Shown in pieces: positions 1 through 5,957 of a stretch of 14,869 bases of DNA. Both the position numbers and the translations under genes were made by a program. Source of the DNA: Sulfurimonas sp. (lineage in GTDB: Bacteria > Campylobacterota > Campylobacteria > Campylobacterales > Sulfurimonadaceae); the NCBI GenBank assembly GCA_022712845.1, contig JAFLJV010000128.1:1-14869 (forward strand). Direction: 5' to 3'. Numbering within the stretch: the first letter of the stretch is position 1; every line of letters starts with the position of its first letter. Under the pieces are notes generated by a model that saw only the letters and a list, made by a program, of their open reading frames with translations, made no database searches and was not told where the DNA came from.

Positions 1-2
1 TT

Positions 3-503
3 GCAATTATCATGGCAGGCGTAATGGCTACAGCATATTACTTTTTTTCAATGGAACTTTACTTTTTAGTATCACCTTTTTTAATTGCGTTTGCTATGGC
101 ATCACAGCAAGGCGATATCATCAAGAAGTTCTTAAAGATAGGGGTGTCACTAGCCCTTAAACCTTTAATGATTGTAATATCGTTAATTATGGCTATATGG
201 GTATATGAATTTTTTAATATTTTCAATCATATTTTAGTTGATTGGAACTTTGAATCTATATTTGCTGTAAAAGATGCAGGTGGTTTACAACCAATGAACA
301 CACTATTCTTAAAGATAGCACAAGAGTTCATCCATATTGGTGTTATGATAATTGGCTTCTTCACAGTCTTCTATATGGTGCTTAATGGTGCAAACATGAT
401 TCTTGATATGATTGGCATATCAGATGCTAATGTAGATGTTCAAAGCTCTATAGGAAGTAATATAGATAATAAAAGTGGTAAATATAATACTGGAGGAATG
501 TGA
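3..503 (+). CDS. DotA/TraY-like conjugation membrane protein, C-terminal part
   Basis: The frame is open to the left edge of the window, so this is the 3' end of a longer gene and the ATG at 12 is internal. What is visible is a polytopic membrane protein. There are hydrophobic segments at about residues 5-30, 42-70 and 100-135 (counted from the ATG at 12), then a polar Ser/Asn/Gly-rich tail. The order 'SPFLIAFAM ASQQG, amphipathic stretch, LKPLMIVISLI' followed later by 'NGANMILDMIGI' resembles the end of DotA/TraY proteins, inner-membrane components of type IVB secretion and IncI-type conjugation systems. The downstream MobC-like/relaxase pair fits a conjugation role. A VirB6/TrbL-like protein is the main alternative, since all are hydrophobic and diverged. 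The next gene overlaps its stop codon. Confidence 0.55.
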   Translation, partial: AIIMAGVMATAYYFFSMELYFLVSPFLIAFAMASQQGDIIKKFLKIGVSLALKPLMIVISLIMAIWVYEFFNIFNHILVDWNFESIFAVKDAGGLQPMNTLFLKIAQEFIHIGVMIIGFFTVFYMVLNGANMILDMIGISDANVDVQSSIGSNIDNKSGKYNTGGM

Positions 504-691
504 TGAATTTTGTAGTAAAAGATATAAAACGACTGGAAAAATATTATGATTCAATTTTCCGAAAAATGGAAAGATTAGGAAACAAAAAAGATATACTAAG
601 TAATAAACAATATATTAAGTTAAATGAATTACTTGAGAAGGTGGATATTTTAGAGCCATTTTTTCAAGTGAAACAAAGAAGAATCACTTAA
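503..691 (+). CDS. Small hypothetical protein, 62 aa, in transfer operon
   Basis: The ATG at 503 overlaps the TGA stop of the preceding gene (501-503) and is preceded by GGAGG at 492-496 with 6-base spacing, so it is preferred to the GTG at 500. The overlap implies translational coupling with the DotA/TraY-like gene. The protein is charged, with no signal peptide or membrane segment, and is predicted to be mostly helical (runs such as IKRLEKYYDSIFRKMERL and LNELLEKVDIL). I do not recognise a family. Its position suggests an accessory conjugation protein. The stop codon sits inside an 11-bp palindrome (682-705). Confidence 0.6.
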   Translation: MNFVVKDIKRLEKYYDSIFRKMERLGNKKDILSNKQYIKLNELLEKVDILEPFFQVKQRRIT

Positions 692-705
692 AGTTTTAAG
701 TGATT
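682..705 (+). terminator. Perfect 11-bp inverted repeat, possible terminator or mRNA hairpin
   Basis: AATCACTTAAA (682-692), a 2-base centre, then TTTAAGTGATT (695-705) form a perfect stem that starts inside the 3' end of the 62-aa gene. There is no clear T-run after it, so it could be a weak terminator, a processing hairpin or a protein-binding palindrome. The right arm (TTTAAGTGATTAA) nearly recurs at 1324-1336 (TTTAAGCGATTAA), between the next two genes. Confidence 0.45.
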
Positions 706-732
706 AATAACTACATTATAAAAGGATCTAAA

Positions 733-1320
733 ATGAAAACAAAAATATTAATAATTTTGCTTATAAGCTCAATAGCTTTTGTTGGTTGTAATGAAAAAAA
801 AGAAGAACAAAAATCAAATACTACAATGGATACTAATATAGAAACTATTTCATTATTTGCGACGACTAAAAGACTTGAAAGTTGTAGTAAAGTAGTAAAA
901 TTTGAAAAAATTGGATATATTCCCACACAAGAAGAAATCATACACGAAAAAAAATGTAATGAAAACGCAATAATAAGAAAAAAAGAGTCAAAAACTTATT
1001 ACTATGAGATTAATGAAAAAACAGAAGTGATGTGTCGTAATATACCTCATTTTTTTAGACATTTTTCAGATGATGAAGAGCCTTATTTACTACTAAAAAA
1101 TAATTATGATAACAGAGAGGTTACCCAAACAGTTGATAAAATAAAAGGCAAACAATATTTTTATATTGGTAATGAATCATTTGATTTAAAAAATCCAGTA
1201 ATCAAAATTAAGTTTACTAATTTTGATATAAAATTAAAAAGATGGTTTAAACAACTATTATCTTGTGAAATAGCTAATCCACGAGATGAATATAAAAAAA
1301 CTTATAAAGAAATTCATTAA
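733..1320 (+). CDS. Putative lipoprotein, 195 aa
   Basis: The start at 733 is chosen over upstream ATGs because AAAGGAT (721-727) precedes it and the protein then begins with a textbook lipoprotein signal: MKTK, a hydrophobic core of about 13 residues, and Cys19 in the context AFVGC. The product would be lipid-anchored in the outer or inner membrane and face the periplasm. The mature part is Lys/Glu-rich with four further Cys (contexts LESCSK, EKKCNE, VMCRN, LLSCEI), so two disulfides are possible. I recognise no named domain. Small lipoproteins beside transfer genes are often pilotins, VirB7-like core-complex parts or entry-exclusion proteins; which applies here is open. It follows the 62-aa gene after a palindrome and reads in the same direction. 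Confidence 0.7.
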   Translation: MKTKILIILLISSIAFVGCNEKKEEQKSNTTMDTNIETISLFATTKRLESCSKVVKFEKIGYIPTQEEIIHEKKCNENAIIRKKESKTYYYEINEKTEVMCRNIPHFFRHFSDDEEPYLLLKNNYDNREVTQTVDKIKGKQYFYIGNESFDLKNPVIKIKFTNFDIKLKRWFKQLLSCEIANPRDEYKKTYKEIH

Positions 1321-1351
1321 TAATTTAAGCGATTAAATAAAGGAAAATAGG

Positions 1352-1741
1352 ATGGTTACTAAAATAATTACAACAACTGCTACAGATGGTGAATTGTCAC
1401 AAATGATTAATGATTTTGGAACTTATTTTATCACATCTACAAACGAGATAAATGAAGAGATAGCAAAATATAAATGTCCTTTTCGTTTATCTGTTTATAT
1501 TGATGAATTAAAAGAGAGTAATCAAGTAAAAGAAGTTGATGAAATTATAGCTGATTGTGAATTTGATTTAAGTGAAGAGAGTAAAATAATTGCTGATAGT
1601 ATTTTAGTAAATAAGTATGATTATGATGAATATATAGAGCAGACACCTCACTTTGATAAGTATGGCAATAGCACAATTATGGAAGATGATTATTTACAAC
1701 ATGAAACTTCTGATGACTCTTTAAAATTATATGTGAAGTAA
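1352..1741 (+). CDS. Very acidic hypothetical protein, 129 aa
   Basis: AAAGGA at 1339-1344 lies 7 bases before the ATG. I count 29 Asp/Glu against 11 Lys/Arg, a net charge near -18, with acidic patches towards the C terminus (around NKYDYDEYIEQ and IMEDDYLQHETSDD). It lacks a signal peptide and membrane segments, so it is probably cytoplasmic. I do not recognise a family. Its size, acidity and position on a conjugative element recall antirestriction or DNA-mimic proteins, but no ArdA-type motif is seen and this is only a hypothesis. It is the last rightward gene before the convergent 1846-2421 gene. Confidence 0.6.
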   Translation: MVTKIITTTATDGELSQMINDFGTYFITSTNEINEEIAKYKCPFRLSVYIDELKESNQVKEVDEIIADCEFDLSEESKIIADSILVNKYDYDEYIEQTPHFDKYGNSTIMEDDYLQHETSDDSLKLYVK

Positions 1742-1794
1742 GAAGATAAACACTTGAAAATTCACCTTATTTTATTACCTTCATACTTTTAAAG

Positions 1795-1847
1795 CTTTAA
1801 CCACGATTTTCTAGCATAGTAAAATGTGGGAACAAACGAAGAGCGTT
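1795..1847 (-). repeat. Conserved hairpin element, copy 3 (reverse orientation)
   Basis: The reverse complement of this 53-bp stretch matches the cores at 5251-5302 and 5879-5930. It begins AACGCTCTTCGTTTG, continues TTCCCACATTTTA, and ends AAAATCGTGGTTAAAG, with a variable loop between. CCACATTTT can pair with AAAATCGTGG in every copy, the loop being the least conserved part. Here the element starts at the stop codon of the leftward gene 1846-2421, so it would be the immediate 3' untranslated sequence of that mRNA. It may act as a terminator or an RNA-stability element; see the findings. Confidence 0.6.
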
Positions 1848-2421
1848 AGTATTCTTTTGTTTGATAGAGTTTCTCTAATTTAACTTCTAATTCTAATTTT
1901 TCTTTTGTTAATTCTATTATTTTTTTATTAATCCAAATAAACAGAGATTTAATATTTTTTATTTCACTCCGCTCATCTTTTGGTATATTGGTAATAAAGC
2001 TTTTAGCCTCATCTAAAAGCTCTTGTGAGCTTTTTGTCTTGTCAAGCTTTGTATTAAGTTCTAATATACGCTCACGCTCAACTATGAGTTCTTTTAATTT
2101 ATCATATCTTTTCTTTAGCTCGTTATAGTCGCTGTCGCTTTGAACTGGTGAAGAGTCCTTTTTATTATCTTTCTTGACCGTAGCTTCAACTCCTCTTTTT
2201 GATCTAATATTTTTATTATAATAAGTATAATAAGTGTTGTAATTTATTTCAATATTTAACACTTTGTTTAGTATTGAAATTTGCATAGGTATTGAAAAAT
2301 TATCACTAGCCATTTCTGATATTTCATCTTCAAATAATTTAACTTTTTTCATAGTAGTTAAGCTATCTAAAATATCTAGCATATTTTCTTTTTTTGTTTT
2401 TAGTTTAGCAACTAAATCCAT
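1846..2421 (-). CDS. KfrA-like coiled-coil DNA-binding protein, 191 aa (tentative)
   Basis: The N-terminal third (about residues 20-75) is helical and contains an 'ISILNKVLNIEINYNTYYTYYNKNIR' type segment. This resembles the helix-turn-helix of plasmid accessory proteins in which a short helix is followed by an aromatic-rich 'TxYxYL' helix. Residues about 75-97 are a polar Lys/Asp/Ser linker. From about 98 to the end the protein is a long Glu/Lys/Leu coiled coil (ELKKRYDKLKELI; KLELEVKLEKLYQ). This order, DNA-binding head plus coiled-coil tail, is that of KfrA-type plasmid partition/regulatory proteins, but I claim only architectural likeness. The gene runs opposite to mobC, and 11-bp tandem repeats at 2487-2529 lie just upstream of its start, a natural autoregulatory site. 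Start ATG at 2421; AAAGGCT lies upstream. Confidence 0.5.
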   Translation of the reverse strand: MDLVAKLKTKKENMLDILDSLTTMKKVKLFEDEISEMASDNFSIPMQISILNKVLNIEINYNTYYTYYNKNIRSKRGVEATVKKDNKKDSSPVQSDSDYNELKKRYDKLKELIVERERILELNTKLDKTKSSQELLDEAKSFITNIPKDERSEIKNIKSLFIWINKKIIELTKEKLELEVKLEKLYQTKEY

Positions 2422-2486
2422 ACAAAGCCTTTTTAATTGTCGTATAAAAAGTATAGCTTCTTTAAAATAAATCTAAACTTATAATA

Positions 2487-2529
2487 TCAAAGATTTTCAA
2501 AGACTACTAAAAGATTACTAAAAGATTAT
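2487..2529. repeat. Four 11-bp-phased direct repeats (TAAAAGATTAC-like)
   Basis: Four tandem units are visible: TCAAAGATTT, TCAAAGACTAC, TAAAAGATTAC and TAAAAGATTAT, with a period of 10-11 bp, about one helical turn. They lie 66 bases upstream of the leftward KfrA-like gene and before the candidate transfer origin. Helically phased direct repeats of this kind are typical of binding sites for a plasmid regulator, a partition protein or a relaxosome protein. Which protein binds is inference. Confidence 0.6.
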
Positions 2530-2562
2530 AGCTTTTTTTTGTATCACTCGTTTAAATATTAC

Positions 2563-2609
2563 CAAAGAAGAAACTTTGCCAAACTCCCATTATACCGCCC
2601 TTAGGGGGT
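2563..2609. other. Candidate oriT nic region
   Basis: A small inverted repeat CAAAG/CTTTG (2563-2567, 2574-2578) is followed by ATTATACCGCCCTTAGGGGG (2589-2608). CGCCCTTA then GGG resembles the nick region of RSF1010/pIP501-type (MOBQ) origins, where cleavage falls after GCGCCCT. By analogy the cut would be between 2601 and 2602. ATACC(g)CCC-TTA-GGGGGTAT is itself an imperfect hairpin. The place, upstream of mobC and the relaxase gene, is right for an oriT, but the relaxase looks MOBP-like, so the match in nic sequence is only suggestive. Confidence 0.4.
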
Positions 2610-2650
2610 ATTTTATTCGCCTGTATCGTTATGAAGTCAATAGTTAGCAC

Positions 2651-2679
2651 TTGACAACTCTTTAAAATTTCTCTATACT
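2651..2679 (+). promoter_or_regulatory. Sigma-70-type promoter for the mob operon
   Basis: TTGACA (2651-2656) and TATACT (2674-2679) are separated by exactly 17 bases. Transcription would begin near 2686 and run through a leader of about 208 bases into mobC. A full consensus -35 box is unusual for Campylobacterota, which suggests a strong or broad-host promoter. Confidence 0.75.
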
Positions 2680-2705
2680 TTATTAGATGAAATAGGCACG
2701 ACAAC

Positions 2706-2784
2706 CAAAGTCGGACAAAATAAAACCGCTACGCTAATTTTTTTGTCCTTTGTTTGATGTGTGCTTTAAGAGTAAACTCTTAAA
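2706..2784 (+). promoter_or_regulatory. Two hairpins in the mob operon leader
   Basis: GGACAAAA (2713-2720) pairs with TTTTGTCC (2741-2748), extended after a 3-base bulge by CAAA/TTTG (2706-2709 with 2749-2752). A second perfect stem, TTTAAGAG/CTCTTAAA, lies at 2765-2772 and 2777-2784 with loop TAAA. Both lie between the promoter and mobC. The first could be the oriT inverted repeat recognised by the relaxase or MobC, the second a leader-RNA structure; the sequence alone cannot decide. Confidence 0.5.
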
Positions 2785-2893
2785 AATCTCTTGGGTAAAA
2801 GAATAGAATTGCAAATACTTCTTTGATGGTTTTTGCTCTTTACAAATTCTTTTATTTTTTAATTTCAATACTGTAAAAGATAAGGTTTTTTAT

Positions 2894-3238
2894 ATGAATA
2901 GAAAGAATAAAATTACTATTAGATTTGATGATATTGAACTGGAAATATTACAAAATGATATAAATAAAATTGATGAAAAAATGGATAAAAGTAAGTATAT
3001 CAGAGAGGTATTATTCAATAAAAATAAACCTATTATTATTGAAAGCAAAAGTGATAAAAATAATAAGTTAAAAATGATTGCACAAACCAAAAAGATTGGA
3101 AACAATATTAATCAATTAGCCCACTCTTTAAATGTAGCAAAAAATGAAAATAGTCTTAATAAAATTAATTTTAAAAACTTGTACCAAAAATTAATTTCTA
3201 TTGATAATAGATTAGAGGAACTACAAAATGATAGCTAG
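2894..3238 (+). CDS. mobC: MobC-like relaxosome accessory protein, 114 aa
   Basis: The N terminus (about residues 6-42, KITIRFDDIELEIL ... SKYIREVLF) has the strand-helix-helix pattern of a ribbon-helix-helix DNA-binding domain. Residues 69-80, GNNINQLAHSLN, are the signature stretch of MobC-family mobilisation proteins. Such proteins bind oriT, melt DNA near nic and help the relaxase to cleave. TAAGG at 2881-2885 lies 8 bases before the ATG. The gene overlaps the relaxase start by 11 bases, so the two are surely translated together. Length is typical for the family. The gene is driven by the promoter at 2651-2679 and probably represses it. Confidence 0.75.
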   Translation: MNRKNKITIRFDDIELEILQNDINKIDEKMDKSKYIREVLFNKNKPIIIESKSDKNNKLKMIAQTKKIGNNINQLAHSLNVAKNENSLNKINFKNLYQKLISIDNRLEELQNDS

Positions 3239-4973
3239 AACTTCAAGAGGTTCTAGTGGATTTTCTGCTTATATGAAAAGTGGTAAAAAAGCAAATAGTG
3301 ATTTAAAGAGAAATGACAAAGATGCTGTGATACCTCTTTATGGAAATCTTAATAATTTTGAAAGAGCAGAAAAATATACTAATGATTTTAAAGAATGGAA
3401 AGATAATTATACTCATATAACTATTTCTTTTAATAAAGAAGATATGAAAAGATTAGATGAACACAATCAAGAAAATAGAATTGAAATTTTAAAAAATATC
3501 TCAATGGAATATGTTAAGCATCATACAAGCGGATATGATTTAGAAAATGAAATTGTAGCTTATGCAGAAGTTCATGAACCAAAGATAAAATTTGAAAATG
3601 GTGTTGAAAGATTTGAACATATACATATTGCTATTAGTCACTTAAATATTTTAAGCGACACTAAGATTAGAACTACATTTGCGAATAATAGTTTCATTGA
3701 CGATACTCTCCAAACTTACATAAATAAAAAATATAATCTTACTCAGCCAAGAGATTACAAAAGAGAAAATAGAGAAAAGCTTTTTAACTCTAAAATTGGT
3801 ATAGAAAGAAAACAGCTAGTTGAATCACTAAAACAAATTAATAATAGAATGGAGCTTGAAACTTTTTTAAATGACAATGGAATTGATTTTAAAAAACCAA
3901 CTAAAACTAAAGAATATCCTCACTATAAAATAATAAATCCTAAAGGCTCAAATATAAATCTTAGAGGTAGAGGCTTTGAGCATTTAGAAGGAGCTTTTGA
4001 AAAATCGTATAAAGAATCTATGCAAGAAGCAAATGATAAAAAATCGTATGATGATTTGGAAAATGTATTGCAAAATTATTATCAAAAAAGAGATGAAGAA
4101 ATAGAGCATAGAAGAAGTGCCAAGACTAAAGAGCAGCTAGAAAATATAAAAGATGAAGAAAGTTTTTATATTGAAGAAACAGAAAGACTAAAGAAAAAGG
4201 AAAAAAAAGATAAGAGTATTAAGCCTATATTGTTTCAAGAAAAAATAATTTATGGACATTACAAACATCTTATTAATTTAGAAAATGGATATTTTGTTGA
4301 AATTAAAAATAAAGATATTGTTAAATTTATAAATAAGAAAAAAAATATTAATATAGTTGATGATGGTGAAACTATCTTTAAAAATAATGAAAATAAAACC
4401 AACAAAGAGGAAATTAAATTAATGCTTAATATAGCAGTAGCTAAAGGTTGGGATATATTCAATTTAGAAATAAATGGAGGGGAAGAATTTTTAGATGAAA
4501 TGCAAATGCAAATAAGAGAAAGAAAATTTAAAAAAACCTTACCTATTACCGAAGCGGAGCGACAAAGACCAGTTAATAATTTACAATATGAGTTTCAAAA
4601 AATTGAAGATGTAGCTATTGAAGAAAAAAGTATTGATTTAAAGCTCTTAAAAGTTGATTTAGATGTAAAAACTGTTTTAAAGTATGCAGTAGATAAGTAT
4701 AAACTAATCAATGAAGATTATGAAATTACAAATGACAACAAAATTAAGAATCTTACAAATAGGCAAAAACCAAAAAATTGTATTGATTTTTTACAAAAAG
4801 AAGCTAATCTAAGCGGATATGAAAGCATTGAGATTAATAGAAAACTATATAAAGAGCAAATAAAATCAGCAAAAGAAATAGAAAAAACGGAACTTTTAGA
4901 TGTAAATGATATTGATGAAATTATTAGTGAAACATCTAAAAACAAGGTAAATAAAAGTAGAAAAAGGTATTAA
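3228..4973 (+). CDS. Conjugative relaxase, MOBP-like, 581 aa
   Basis: The relaxase would nick one strand at oriT and stay covalently bound to the 5' end during transfer. The N-terminal motif ARTSRGSSGFSAYMKSGKK puts a candidate catalytic tyrosine at Tyr15. THITISF (62-68) corresponds to the second conserved strand. The metal-binding histidine motif is His116 (AEVHEP) with His131 and His133 (FEHIHIAISHLN). This order fits the relaxase/mobilisation nuclease fold. From about residue 270 the protein is rich in Lys/Glu and probably coiled, without a recognised helicase or primase motif. AGAGGAA at 3214-3220 sits 7 bases before the ATG, inside mobC. No gene follows for over 1 kb. Subfamily assignment (MOBP against MOBQ) is uncertain; relaxase function is well supported. 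Confidence 0.85.
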   Translation: MIARTSRGSSGFSAYMKSGKKANSDLKRNDKDAVIPLYGNLNNFERAEKYTNDFKEWKDNYTHITISFNKEDMKRLDEHNQENRIEILKNISMEYVKHHTSGYDLENEIVAYAEVHEPKIKFENGVERFEHIHIAISHLNILSDTKIRTTFANNSFIDDTLQTYINKKYNLTQPRDYKRENREKLFNSKIGIERKQLVESLKQINNRMELETFLNDNGIDFKKPTKTKEYPHYKIINPKGSNINLRGRGFEHLEGAFEKSYKESMQEANDKKSYDDLENVLQNYYQKRDEEIEHRRSAKTKEQLENIKDEESFYIEETERLKKKEKKDKSIKPILFQEKIIYGHYKHLINLENGYFVEIKNKDIVKFINKKKNINIVDDGETIFKNNENKTNKEEIKLMLNIAVAKGWDIFNLEINGGEEFLDEMQMQIRERKFKKTLPITEAERQRPVNNLQYEFQKIEDVAIEEKSIDLKLLKVDLDVKTVLKYAVDKYKLINEDYEITNDNKIKNLTNRQKPKNCIDFLQKEANLSGYESIEINRKLYKEQIKSAKEIEKTELLDVNDIDEIISETSKNKVNKSRKRY

Positions 4974-4990
4974 AAATAAAATTATTATTA

Positions 4991-5080
4991 ATTAGCGAAT
5001 TATACCGCTTAACTACAGTATTATACCGTTGGTAATGACAAAATTAGAGTATTATACCGTTTGATTACAGTATTATACCG
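4991..5080. repeat. Iteron cluster 1, four ATTATACCG repeats
   Basis: Exact ATTATACCG occurs at 4999-5007, 5020-5028, 5051-5059 and 5072-5080, with start-to-start distances of 21, 31 and 21 bases, i.e. two, three and two helical turns. The units extend leftward to a fuller consensus like CTACAGTATTATACCGTTT or TTAGCGAATTATACCGCTT. Phased repeats of this kind are the hallmark of iteron-type plasmid replication origins bound by a Rep protein. No rep gene for this element lies in the window, so origin function is inference. Confidence 0.75.
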
Positions 5081-5130
5081 ATACAGTAGTCTTAAACAAC
5101 TTACTATATAGTTTTAGGGACTTCAACTTC

Positions 5131-5156
5131 ATTACTTAATACTCAGATTAAGTAAT
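5131..5156. repeat. Perfect 10-bp palindrome after iteron cluster 1
   Basis: ATTACTTAAT (5131-5140), loop ACTCAG, ATTAAGTAAT (5147-5156). A related palindrome, ATTATTTAATA / TATTAAGTAAT at 5817-5842, follows iteron cluster 2 and leads straight into the second conserved hairpin element. The recurrence shows it belongs to the duplicated origin-like module. It may be a hairpin for primer synthesis or an operator. Confidence 0.55.
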
Positions 5157-5213
5157 TTACTAAAATATATGATGTATTCCTTAATAGCCACATTAAGTTT
5201 CTATCTTTTTTTT

Positions 5214-5338
5214 TAGCTATTCATCAAATAATTTATATAACAAATTCCTCAACGCACTATCGTTTGTTCTCACATTTTATAAATAAAAAACCGTGGTTAA
5301 AGTTGAGATGAATAGCTGTTTTTGAAGTGAATTTGTTT
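5214..5338 (+). repeat. Conserved hairpin element, copy 1
   Basis: This stretch is repeated at 5843-5957 with only scattered changes, and its core (5251-5302) also occurs inverted at 1795-1847. It is bounded by a perfect 11-bp inverted repeat, AGCTATTCATC (5215-5225) and GATGAATAGCT (5307-5317). Inside, CAC-A-TTTT can pair with AAAA-CC-GTG. The conserved core without a conserved reading frame points to a structured RNA or DNA site and not to a gene. Confidence 0.65.
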
Positions 5339-5420
5339 TAGCTTTACTGATGAAAACCCGAAAAATTAAAATTTTATTTAAAATATTGTGCTTAGTGTTC
5401 TAGCTCAAAACATGATACAC

Positions 5421-5483
5421 TTATGATAGTGGAACAGGTATTGCAACTACCGTTAAAACCACGATTATAAGTAAGATTTTCAA
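5421..5483 (-). CDS. Ibs-like 20-aa hydrophobic peptide, candidate type I toxin
   Basis: On the minus strand AAGGAGG (5495-5489), one of the strongest ribosome sites in the window, lies 5 bases before a TTG codon at 5483. That codon opens a 20-codon frame ending in TAA at 5423-5421. The peptide begins MKILLIIVVLTVV, then AIPVPLS: two polar residues, a run of aliphatics, and a short polar end. This is the layout of Ibs toxins of enterobacteria (about 19 aa, inner-membrane disrupting, controlled by antisense Sib RNAs). An in-frame stop just upstream excludes a longer protein. The ribosome site is buried in a hairpin (5489-5514), and a -10-like TATGAT on the opposite strand could start an antisense RNA. 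It lies between the two origin-like modules, where a plasmid-stabilising toxin would be expected. Confidence 0.6.
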   Translation of the reverse strand: MKILLIIVVLTVVAIPVPLS

Positions 5484-5500
5484 ACTATCCTCCTTTTCTC
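5422..5500 (+). ncRNA. Possible antisense RNA (antitoxin) opposite the 20-aa peptide
   Basis: TATGAT at 5422-5427 on the plus strand, preceded by AT-rich DNA, could serve as a -10 box. Transcription from about 5434 would run through the complement of the peptide's codons and its ribosome site, as Sib RNA does to ibs. No good -35 box is seen, and the 3' end given here is arbitrary. This is a prediction from layout only. Confidence 0.35.
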
Positions 5501-5514
5501 ATAAGAGAAAGAGG
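5489..5514 (-). promoter_or_regulatory. Hairpin hiding the peptide's ribosome-binding site
   Basis: CCTC (5489-5492) pairs with GAGG (5511-5514) and TTTCTC (5495-5500) with GAGAAA (5505-5510), around loop ATAA with a 2-base bulge. In the minus-strand mRNA this puts most of the AAGGAGG ribosome site into a 10-bp stem. Sequestered ribosome sites are a common feature of type I toxin mRNAs. Confidence 0.6.
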
Positions 5515-5674
5515 GGATACCTCACAAATCCCACCACTTAATTAAAAGCTTCAAATATGCATCATGAGAAACTTTTTAATAATAAAATTAGTTAGTATTG
5601 AGCTTATTTTTTTGGCAAGGTATTGGCATGAGGTTTATATTTAATTAATAAGGTATCGTGAGTATAAATAGTAA

Positions 5675-5789
5675 GTTATACTGTTTTAGTTTGTCAAAAT
5701 TAGTGAATTATACCGCTTGTGATGACATAAATTAGCGAATTATACCGTTTGACTAGCGAATTATACCGCTCAACTACAGTATTATACCG
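5675..5789. repeat. Iteron cluster 2, four exact and one degenerate ATTATACCG repeat
   Basis: ATTATACCG occurs at 5707-5715, 5739-5747, 5760-5768 and 5781-5789, and a degenerate GTTATACTG at 5675-5683. Distances are 32, 32, 21 and 21 bases. The flanking bases (GACTAGCGA, CAACTACAGT) match those of cluster 1. The two clusters are therefore copies of one origin-like array. Confidence 0.75.
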
Positions 5790-5816
5790 TTTGATATATT
5801 TTCATTAAAAATGTAA

Positions 5817-5842
5817 ATTATTTAATAGGGCTATTAAGTAAT
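5817..5842. repeat. Palindrome after iteron cluster 2
   Basis: ATTATTTAATA (5817-5827) and TATTAAGTAAT (5832-5842) pair with one G-T wobble around loop GGGC. It abuts hairpin-element copy 2 and corresponds to the palindromic DNA between cluster 1 and copy 1. Confidence 0.5.
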
Positions 5843-5957
5843 TAGCTATTCACCAAATAATTTATATAATAAATCACCAACGCACTATCGATTGTTCCCA
5901 CATTTTTATACTAAAAAATCGTGGTAAAAGTTGAGATGAATAGCTATTTTTGAAGTT
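5843..5957 (+). repeat. Conserved hairpin element, copy 2
   Basis: The core (5879-5930) differs from copy 1 at a few places, notably TTCCCAC for TTCTCAC and a changed loop. The outer inverted repeat AGCTATTCACC (5844-5854) / GATGAATAGCT (5935-5945) has one mismatch. In the core CCAC (5898-5901) pairs with GTGG (5921-5924), whereas copy 1 has a weaker U-G pair there, so the stem is kept. Similarity to the sequence after copy 1 fades out gradually beyond 5957. Confidence 0.65.

Noticed and set aside
2264..2470. Reading frame opposite the KfrA-like gene
   Set aside because: It lies almost entirely antisense to a better-supported gene, has no ribosome site and has a low-complexity Ile/Ser/Phe composition typical of a shadow frame.
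5457..5465. AACCACGAT in the peptide gene, shared with the hairpin-element core
   Set aside because: Only 9 bases match in AT-rich DNA and the surrounding stem is absent; chance cannot be excluded, so I do not count it as a fourth copy.
4991..5789. CRISPR array
   Set aside because: The repeats are only about 9-20 bases with irregular 21- and 31-base spacing, related spacer sequence, and no cas gene nearby; they fit iterons.
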